From: Armatimonadetes bacterium Uphvl-Ar2
GTDB taxonomy: Bacteria; Armatimonadota; Fimbriimonadia; Fimbriimonadales; Fimbriimonadaceae
Direction of reading: 5' to 3'
Length of the DNA stretch: 64,000 nt
NCBI GenBank assembly: GCA_002162095.1
Contig: CP021424.1
Location: 1,488,001-1,552,000, forward strand
Position numbers and translations under genes: made by a program
Shown: positions 58,020 to 64,000 of the stretch, piece after piece
How positions within the stretch are numbered: the stretch's first letter is position 1
Layout of the letters: the number at the start of each line of letters is the position of its first letter
Notes under the pieces: generated by a model
What the model saw: the letters and a program-made list of their open reading frames with translations, nothing else
What the model was told of the DNA's origin: nothing
Databases searched by the model: none

Positions 58020-59033
58020 TCACTCGGTTTTGGGCGCTGCGGAGCCATTCAGCAATTGGGACAGAGAACAGCGATTTCCGCCAGATTGATGTTGTGACTG
58101 TCGAAATATCTCGAACTCGTCTAAAGCTTGCTCGATCCGCATGACCGGGTTCTCCGAGCCTGTTGATTGCTCCAGAGCGTCATCGAGACCTTGCAATGCC
58201 TCGGCATACTCCTCCATGCGCCTTACCGCTAGGGTGGGGTTGGTTGGCTTCATGCGCTTCACAAACGACTTGGGGTGCTCGTACGCGCCTCGCACGTAGG
58301 TATGGCCAGCCAGCAGGGCCTCGACAGTGGCCTCTTCAACACTCCGAATGATGCGATTGCGGATGTTCAGCGTCAGGATCTCGGATTCAATTCCACTCAC
58401 TGGAATGTCATCTAATCGTTCGAGAATGGAGTCTCGGGCTTTCGCGATTCGTTCTCCTTGGTCACCGATGAGGGGGTGAACGCTAACACCCAATTCTTGG
58501 TTTGTCGCGTGGCTCGAAGCCTCACCAAGCCACCGCCAAGTTCCACGGGGATACGGTCTTGCCTTGTAGAAGGCCTTCAATTTGAGGCGCAAGACAACTT
58601 CCCACAATGCCATAGCCGCCATGTAAGCCATACAGAGTATCGCTGTGGGACTCGCAAGACTCGCCATCGAGTTGTTTGTTTCAGCCAGAAGAAGCAAGCA
58701 TGGGAAGAAAAGATGCCGCAAAGGATTGCAGTGAGGTCGGCCCGCGGGCGAAAAGCGTCCCTCAAGATACTGCGTGAGGTTTGGCCAGTTGTGATTGCCG
58801 CTCAGTTTGGGGGCGAAGACGAGATCAAGGGCTCTCCACGCGCCGAAGAGGAACATCAAGAGGAATACGCTTAGGAGAGACCCTCGAACTGGAGTGAGAT
58901 TGGTCCAATCTATGCGTGCGATCATGATCGCCGCTACGGCCACCCAAAACAGACCATTGATCAAAATATCCCATTGGACTGCGCTCGTGCGCAAACCTTT
59001 GGGGGCAAGATTGATCATGGATCCCTCAATCAC
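58020..59033 (-). CDS. Tandem paralogue 2: membrane protein of unknown family, with N-terminal helices
   Basis: 337 residues (ATG 59018 is an alternative start). Two additional N-terminal helices (WDILINGLFWVAVAAIMI and SLLSVFLLMFLFGAW) precede the shared part. That part is NWPNLTQYLEGRFSPAG, two further helices, GEASSHATNQEL, EALLAGHTYVRGAYEHPKSFVKRMK and EQALDEFEIFRQSQ. It is the longest of the three adjacent paralogues. The gene shows somewhat lower G/C than its neighbours. Function unknown. Confidence 0.75.
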   Translation of the reverse strand: MIEGSMINLAPKGLRTSAVQWDILINGLFWVAVAAIMIARIDWTNLTPVRGSLLSVFLLMFLFGAWRALDLVFAPKLSGNHNWPNLTQYLEGRFSPAGRPHCNPLRHLFFPCLLLLAETNNSMASLASPTAILCMAYMAAMALWEVVLRLKLKAFYKARPYPRGTWRWLGEASSHATNQELGVSVHPLIGDQGERIAKARDSILERLDDIPVSGIESEILTLNIRNRIIRSVEEATVEALLAGHTYVRGAYEHPKSFVKRMKPTNPTLAVRRMEEYAEALQGLDDALEQSTGSENPVMRIEQALDEFEIFRQSQHQSGGNRCSLSQLLNGSAAPKTE

Positions 59034-59058
59034 GCAAGTAGTGGACTTTCCTCTCCCA

Positions 59059-59817
59059 CTACTTATCTAGGTCTTGATTGTAACCCACGGACTGCTGCAG
59101 CTCGTCTTCGGCGTGGCGAATCTCCTCCAGTCGCTCCAGCGCGGCTCGCAGGGCGGTGGAGCCACTCCGTTGCACCTGCCCGGAGGCCCGAACCTCATCC
59201 GCCAGCCCCTCCAATTGCTCCACGCACCGGGTAATGAACGCGAACTCCGTTTCGCCCCACCGCGCATCCGCGCACCGCGCTTCAAACGTCTTGATGCGCT
59301 GACCCTTGCGACGGAAGTAAGCCCGCCCCGCAAAGATCGCATCCACCATCACGTCGTCCGCCAGGCTCAAAGTGTGCTGGCGCGCCGTCTTGAACGGCTC
59401 CTCCTTGGCCAGCCGCACCCACTCGGGGTGATTCAGGCTGGTTTTGATATCCGTGACCGCGCGTGCCCCGCGCTCCCACAGGTGCTGCAACCGTGGGTGT
59501 AACCGCGCGGGCAACTGCCCGGTTTGCGCGTGCTCGGCGAGTTCCGCCAGCACGTACTGCATCTCTTCGGGAAATCGCCCCTTCACCAGGTGCTTTCGCC
59601 GCCGCTGCCGCTGAACGAGCGACGCCCCACCCAGATAAAGGAGCAAAGCGACTACCAAAACGGGCGGCCACAGCTCACCCAAGGGCGGCAACTTATCGAG
59701 CACGATATTCCCGCCAAAGTAAACAGGGAAGACCAGCCACCAGTAGTGCAAGGGCTCGTGCCGCAGGGCACGCTCCTGCTCATTCCGAGAACTGAGATAG
59801 CCTTCTAAGGCGGCCAT
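59059..59817 (-). CDS. Tandem paralogue 1: membrane protein of unknown family
   Basis: 252 residues from ATG 59817; the frame is open further upstream only inside rimO. LEGYLSSRNEQERALRHEPLHYWW at the start, two helices (WLVFPVYFGGNIVL and LWPPVLVVALLLYLGGASLV), then QYVLAELAEHAQTGQL, DAIFAGRAYFRRKGQRIKTFEAR and a C-terminal helical bundle. It aligns with the two genes downstream and starts 5 nt after the rimO stop, so it may share its transcript. Function unknown. Confidence 0.75.
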   Translation of the reverse strand: MAALEGYLSSRNEQERALRHEPLHYWWLVFPVYFGGNIVLDKLPPLGELWPPVLVVALLLYLGGASLVQRQRRRKHLVKGRFPEEMQYVLAELAEHAQTGQLPARLHPRLQHLWERGARAVTDIKTSLNHPEWVRLAKEEPFKTARQHTLSLADDVMVDAIFAGRAYFRRKGQRIKTFEARCADARWGETEFAFITRCVEQLEGLADEVRASGQVQRSGSTALRAALERLEEIRHAEDELQQSVGYNQDLDK

Positions 59818-59822
59818 GGTAC

Positions 59823-61208
59823 TTACTTGGGCGCGGCCCCGCTCACCATTTGCAGCGGCACCATCGGGCGGCGGCCCGGCACGGGAGCGCCTTCCAGATG
59901 GCCAATCAGGTCGTACATCTGGCCCTCGGTCACCGTCACGTCCACAAAGGTGCCAGGCTCGGCCTCGCCTTGCGCATAAACCCACCCGTCAATCTCAGGG
60001 GCATCCCGGAACGAGCGGCCCGCCACCCACCCATCACGGGTTTCGTCCACCAGGATGCGCATCGGCTTGCCGATCCACTCACGGTTCTTGGCGAGGCTAA
60101 TGGGCTGCTGCGCGCGCATCAGGCGGTCGTACCGTTCCTTCTTGCGCTGGGCGGGCACCTGCCCGGTCATTTCGTAGCTGGGCGTGCCGGGTTCGCGGCT
60201 GAAGGTAAACGCGCCCACGCGGTCCAACCGGGCGGCCTTGGTGAAGTCCAGCAGGGTCTGGAATTCGGCTTCCGTTTCGCCCGGGAAGCCCACAATAAAC
60301 GTGGTGCGGATCGCCACCTGCGGGATCGCCGCGCGCACCTTCTCAAACACCTTCAGGTAGCGTTCGCCATCCCAGGGGCGCTTCATCCGGCGCAGCACAT
60401 CCGGGTGCACGTGCTGCAGGGGAATATCAATGTACGGCACCACCTTCTCCAGGCTCGCCATCGCTTCGATCACGTCGTCGGTCAGTCGGTTGGGATAGAA
60501 GTAGAGCAGTCGAATCCACTCCACGCCTTCCACCTGGTTTAGTTCACGAAGCAGCTTGGGCAGCGTGAACTCACGGTAAAGGTCGTAGCCGTACTGCGTC
60601 ACGTCCTGGGCGATGAGGTTCAGTTCCTTCGCGCCGGTCTTGACGAGGTGCCGGGCTTCTTCCACCACGCGCTCGATGGGCTTGCTCTGGTGCTTGCCCC
60701 GGAAGCTGGGAATGGTGCAGAACGTGCAACGGTGGTCGCACCCTTCACTGACTTTAAGGTACGCGCTCCACGGGCGGCCCGAGCGGGTCCGGGTCGGGAT
60801 ATCCGCCCACCGGTGGTGCGGCGGCTTCACGTCCATCAGGGGCTGGGTGTGCCCAAAAACGTTTTGGACGATCTCGTCAAATCGCCCCATCTGCCCGACC
60901 CCGATGTAAGCATCGGCCCCCGGGGCGAGGCGTGCCAGTTCTTCGCCTAGGCGCTGGGCCAGGCACCCGGCCACGATGACTTTGCCTTTGCCTTTCTCGG
61001 CGACGGCTTGACGGATGACGCGCAGGCTCTCCTGCTGGGCGGATTCCAAGAAACCGCACGTGTTGATGACGGTGATTTCGGCCGGTTCGCGGCCATCCAA
61101 GCGGTGGCCCGCTTGGCGCAAAACGCCGGCGATCTCCTCGCTATCCACCTCGTTCTTGGCGCAACCGAGGGTAATGATGCGGACGTTGGCGGGCGCGGAG
61201 TCGGCCAT
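59823..61208 (-). CDS. rimO: Ribosomal protein S12 methylthiotransferase RimO
   Basis: 461 residues from ATG 61208. UPF0004 domain with three Cys (IITLGCAKNEVDSEE, VINTCGFLESAQQES, VAGCLAQR); radical-SAM CxxxCxxC in SEGCDHRCTFCTIPSFRGKHQS; a TRAM domain near the end (KPMRILVDETRDGWVAGRS ... GTFVDVTVTEGQMYDLIG). The LGCAKNEVDSE and SFRGKHQS motifs point to RimO rather than MiaB. It methylthiolates Asp89 of S12 with two 4Fe-4S clusters. Confidence 0.95.
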   Translation of the reverse strand: MADSAPANVRIITLGCAKNEVDSEEIAGVLRQAGHRLDGREPAEITVINTCGFLESAQQESLRVIRQAVAEKGKGKVIVAGCLAQRLGEELARLAPGADAYIGVGQMGRFDEIVQNVFGHTQPLMDVKPPHHRWADIPTRTRSGRPWSAYLKVSEGCDHRCTFCTIPSFRGKHQSKPIERVVEEARHLVKTGAKELNLIAQDVTQYGYDLYREFTLPKLLRELNQVEGVEWIRLLYFYPNRLTDDVIEAMASLEKVVPYIDIPLQHVHPDVLRRMKRPWDGERYLKVFEKVRAAIPQVAIRTTFIVGFPGETEAEFQTLLDFTKAARLDRVGAFTFSREPGTPSYEMTGQVPAQRKKERYDRLMRAQQPISLAKNREWIGKPMRILVDETRDGWVAGRSFRDAPEIDGWVYAQGEAEPGTFVDVTVTEGQMYDLIGHLEGAPVPGRRPMVPLQMVSGAAPK

Positions 61209-61272
61209 GGTAGGGTCGTGCGGGTCGCCTTGGCCTTCACACCAAGGCAACCCGCGTGGTTATTGTGGCGAA

Positions 61273-61416
61273 CTAGCCGCCGTCTTCGGCGGGTACGGGC
61301 TTACTGTTGTCCAGGTTCGCCGGTTCTTCCGCCGCGCCACCGCCGCCGGAGCAGCCGGTAGCCACGAGGCCCCCAATGAGGGCCAGGATCGCGATCATCC
61401 AGGTGAGTTTCTTCAT
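61273..61416 (-). CDS. Small lipoprotein downstream of pseudopilin (47 residues)
   Basis: MKKLTWMIAILALIGGLVATGC is a lipoprotein signal with lipobox VATGC (Cys22), followed by a Gly/Ala/Pro-rich 25-residue tail ending EDGG. The ATG lies 1 nt after the pseudopilin stop with GGAGG inside that gene's end, so the two are co-translated. Too short for default gene calling. Pseudopilin plus mini-lipoprotein pairs are a plausible surface-export theme; function unknown. Confidence 0.75.
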   Translation of the reverse strand: MKKLTWMIAILALIGGLVATGCSGGGGAAEEPANLDNSKPVPAEDGG

Positions 61417-61417
61417 C

Positions 61418-62374
61418 TTAGTTCAGTCCTCCTTGGGGCCAGAATCGGTAGAAGTGCCGCACGTTGTTGACGTCGGTCCGGATTTCGTAAACCCGGCGCA
61501 GGTTCATCGCCTTCGCGGACGTGTCCGCCGCCGTGAACATGCTGATGCCATTCGGATAGAAGCACGACCCGATGTAGTTCCCCGTGCCATTTTGCACGTT
61601 CTTGCGGGCGTGAGGTCCAGTGATGTTCACGCTGCCCGGTCGAAGGGCACGCGGGTCGCCGCCGTAGCCGCTGTTGCACCAGGTAGCGGTGCCGCCCAGC
61701 ACCTTCCCGTTCCCAAACCACAGGTCCCAGTTGCCGCCCGGGGCGAACATGACCTGGTCAGAGATGTTTTCGATCTGCGTTTGGCTCAGGCTGGAGATGG
61801 CTCGGCCCGGCGTGTTCAGAGCGTTATAGCGGAACCAGGCGTAGAGGCCCGTGGCGCTGCCCGAAGTGATATCCGGATTGAAGGCGACGCCCGCAATCCC
61901 GTCGAATCGGACCGGATTGGCTACGTCACCAATGATCGGACCCCAGCTGGAGCCGGTCACAAAGTACTCGTTGGTGTTACCGCCGCTATTCACGGCCACG
62001 CCGCGCGGCGGGACGCCGTAATACTGCGTGCGCTGGAACACTGCGTTCGGGCCGGTGGTGGCCGTCGGGCCGAGCGGGTCCACCGAGATGTCCGTGTTCT
62101 TAATGTACGGCTGAATGGACTCCTGGAAGGTGGTCGGCCAGGGCTGCGTGGCGCTGCTGATGTGGACCATGAGCGGGAAAATATCGTCGTAGTCCGTCAT
62201 GTAAATCATGGTGCCGACGCCCGCTTGCTTAATATTGCTGAGCGAAGCGGTGCCCTTGGCGGCTTCCTTGGCCTTGGCAAAAACCGGGAAGAGGATGGCC
62301 GCCAAGATGGCAATGATGGCAATCACAACCAACAATTCAATGAGCGTAAAGGCTCGGTTCCGCGTGTGTTTCAT
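61418..62374 (-). CDS. Type II/IV pseudopilin-like protein
   Basis: 318 residues. Prepilin leader NRAFTLIELLVVIAIIAIL with Glu5 after the cleavage site, then PVFAKAKEAAKGTASLSNIKQAGVGTMIYMTDYDD typical of the large family also seen at 36647. The C-terminal globular part contains YNALNTPGRAISSLSQTQI and GNWDLWFGNG. Probably anchored in the membrane and exported via a pilus-like system; no secretion genes are adjacent. It forms an operon with the small lipoprotein. Confidence 0.88.
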   Translation of the reverse strand: MKHTRNRAFTLIELLVVIAIIAILAAILFPVFAKAKEAAKGTASLSNIKQAGVGTMIYMTDYDDIFPLMVHISSATQPWPTTFQESIQPYIKNTDISVDPLGPTATTGPNAVFQRTQYYGVPPRGVAVNSGGNTNEYFVTGSSWGPIIGDVANPVRFDGIAGVAFNPDITSGSATGLYAWFRYNALNTPGRAISSLSQTQIENISDQVMFAPGGNWDLWFGNGKVLGGTATWCNSGYGGDPRALRPGSVNITGPHARKNVQNGTGNYIGSCFYPNGISMFTAADTSAKAMNLRRVYEIRTDVNNVRHFYRFWPQGGLN

Positions 62375-62489
62375 CGATAAGTGACCCTATGGGAATGAGG
62401 AGTGAGGAGACTCGATAAGTTCGAACCCTCCTCAACTTCGATTATACGGCAACACTCTCTCCATCGTTGCGCGCGGGTAAAACCGGAAT

Positions 62490-63536
62490 ATGCCCCGCAT
62501 AGATGTGCCGATTGGCGACGTGCTTCAGATCCTGGAGGACTTGATCCAGACGCCGAGCCCGACCGGATCCACCGAGTGGGCGGTGGCGATGGTGGAAAAC
62601 GAACTCGCCGCGATGGGCGTGCCGTTCCAGCGCACCACGAAGGGTGCTGTCGTCGCCTCGGTCGAGGGCCTGCGGCACGATCAACCGCGCGGCATCACCG
62701 CCCACCTCGACACGCTCGGGGCGATGGTGGCGCAAATCAAACCCAACGGGCGTTTGCGCATGACGGCACTCAACGGTGTGAACTGGCCGACGGTGGAAAG
62801 TGAAGGCGTGACCATCACCACGCGCGCCGGGCAACAGGTTCGGGGCAGCATTGTGCTGACCAACGGGGCCGTGCACGTCAGCCGCCATGCCATTGATTCG
62901 CCACGCAATGCGGACACGCTGGAAGTTCGCATTGACGAGCGCACGCTCTCGGCCGAAGAGACCCGTTTGCTGGGTATTGATGTGGGCGATCCCATCGCCT
63001 TTGACCCCCGATTTGAATCCACGCCCAGCGGTTTCGTCCGCTCTCGCTTCTTGGATGACAAGGCGGGGGTGGCGTGCCTCTTGGCCGCACTGAAGGCGCT
63101 GCGCGACCTCGGACTGAGCGCCGGGCAAGACACGCATCTGCTCCTCAGCGTGCACGAAGAGGTGGGTCACGGCGGCAGTGACGGTCTCCCGGCGGACCTC
63201 AGCGAACTGGTGGTGGTGGACATGGCCTGCGTGGGCACCGGCCAGAATGGCGACGAATTCCACTGTTCTATCTGCCTCAAGGACAGTAGCGGCCCCTACA
63301 GCAGCGAACTCTCCAACAAGCTGCGCGGCATGGCCGACCAGGCCGGCATCGAACTCAAGCCGGACATCTACCCCCACTACGGCAGCGATGGCAGCCAGTA
63401 TTGGCGCGCGGGTGGCCGGGCGCAGGTGGCCCTCATCGGCCCGGGCGTGGACACCAGCCACGGCTACGAGCGTACGCACATTGACGCCCTGCGCGATACG
63501 GCGAATCTTCTTGCCGAGTACTTGCTGAGCGAGTAG
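62490..63536 (+). CDS. M42 family metallopeptidase
   Basis: 348 residues. M42 glutamyl-aminopeptidase/endoglucanase-type: metal ligands His in GITAHLDTLGAMV, Asp in RSRFLDDKAGVACL, Glu-Glu in LSVHEEVGHGGSDG, Asp in VVDMACVG and His in DTSHGYERTH. The apical dimerisation domain (GQQVRGSIVL ... VSRHAIDSP) sits between, as usual. A cytosolic dodecameric aminopeptidase is expected. A terminator follows. Confidence 0.92.
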   Translation: MPRIDVPIGDVLQILEDLIQTPSPTGSTEWAVAMVENELAAMGVPFQRTTKGAVVASVEGLRHDQPRGITAHLDTLGAMVAQIKPNGRLRMTALNGVNWPTVESEGVTITTRAGQQVRGSIVLTNGAVHVSRHAIDSPRNADTLEVRIDERTLSAEETRLLGIDVGDPIAFDPRFESTPSGFVRSRFLDDKAGVACLLAALKALRDLGLSAGQDTHLLLSVHEEVGHGGSDGLPADLSELVVVDMACVGTGQNGDEFHCSICLKDSSGPYSSELSNKLRGMADQAGIELKPDIYPHYGSDGSQYWRAGGRAQVALIGPGVDTSHGYERTHIDALRDTANLLAEYLLSE

Positions 63537-63554
63537 TCGCCCGACCTGAGCGAA

Positions 63555-63597
63555 AGAAAAACCCCGCCACCCGGAAAGGGAAGCGGGGTTTCTTTTT
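63555..63597 (+). terminator. Bidirectional rho-independent terminator between M42 peptidase and gap
   Basis: AAACCCCGC / GCGGGGTTT enclose a ~15-nt loop, with CTTTTT after it on the plus strand and TTTTCTTTCG on the minus strand, serving both converging genes. Confidence 0.88.
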
Positions 63598-63612
63598 GCA
63601 AGCTTTAAAGCC

Positions 63613-64000
<388 letters not shown>

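Overview
The window reads as a contiguous chromosomal piece from a GC-rich bacterium, most likely of the phylum Armatimonadota (Fimbriimonadia-like). This lineage call is inference. It rests on two pseudopilin-type proteins with the FTLIELLVVIAIIAILAA leader, two PEP-CTERM surface proteins, single-copy housekeeping genes without plasmid or phage backbone genes, and densely packed short operons. Many genes show a TANNNT box 5-7 nt before the start codon and no Shine-Dalgarno, which suggests widespread leaderless transcription. There is no rRNA, CRISPR array, integrase or transposase, and no gap longer than 300 bases without a gene.

Layout. 1-4.5 kb: an rpsU / HD-phosphodiesterase / ybeY / DgkA-PAP2 fusion / CNNM-CorC housekeeping run. 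5.1-8.6 kb: the most unusual region. Two nearly identical tRNA-Arg(CCT) genes bracket three cassettes of one gene each (VOC protein, methyltransferase, two-domain esterase), and the cassettes are separated by partial copies of the tRNA 3' end. 8.6-18.5 kb: a secreted glycosidase-like protein, a repeat-rich PEP-CTERM protein, a YqiJ/YqiK flotillin pair, GNATs, an epimerase and another SPFH protein. 18.6-23.1 kb: arsR-arsD-arsA with a 24-bp operator, then a multidomain redoxin/cytochrome c/monooxygenase/EF-hand protein. 23.2-30.5 kb: tandem-EEP protein, prohibitin-like protein, PhyH dioxygenase, class A beta-lactamase-like hydrolase, COG0523 GTPase with an RHH/zinc-ribbon regulator. 30.6-33.2 kb: csoR-copA. 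33-44 kb: PEP-CTERM protein, PhoX-like protein, DinB proteins, pseudopilin, LuxR-type regulator, GYF-domain and rhomboid-like membrane proteins, secreted hydrolase, glutathione peroxidase. 44.4-50.4 kb: a four-gene Mn/Zn ABC importer with a DtxR/MntR-type palindrome, then queC, queE, thyX. 50-64 kb: saccharopine-dehydrogenase-like enzyme, rplA with a structured leader, subtilase, ftsZ, PhoD-like phosphatase, three tandem paralogous membrane proteins, rimO, pseudopilin plus small lipoprotein, M42 peptidase, and the 3' part of gap.

Metal handling recurs: ArsR, CsoR, an RHH/zinc-ribbon protein and a DtxR-like site each sit beside the genes they probably control. Eight genes are split by what looks like one missing base, each in or beside a G/C run. 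In all eight, adding one base makes the total length a multiple of three and joins two recognisable halves. I read these mainly as homopolymer errors in the assembly and annotate the restored genes as single features.
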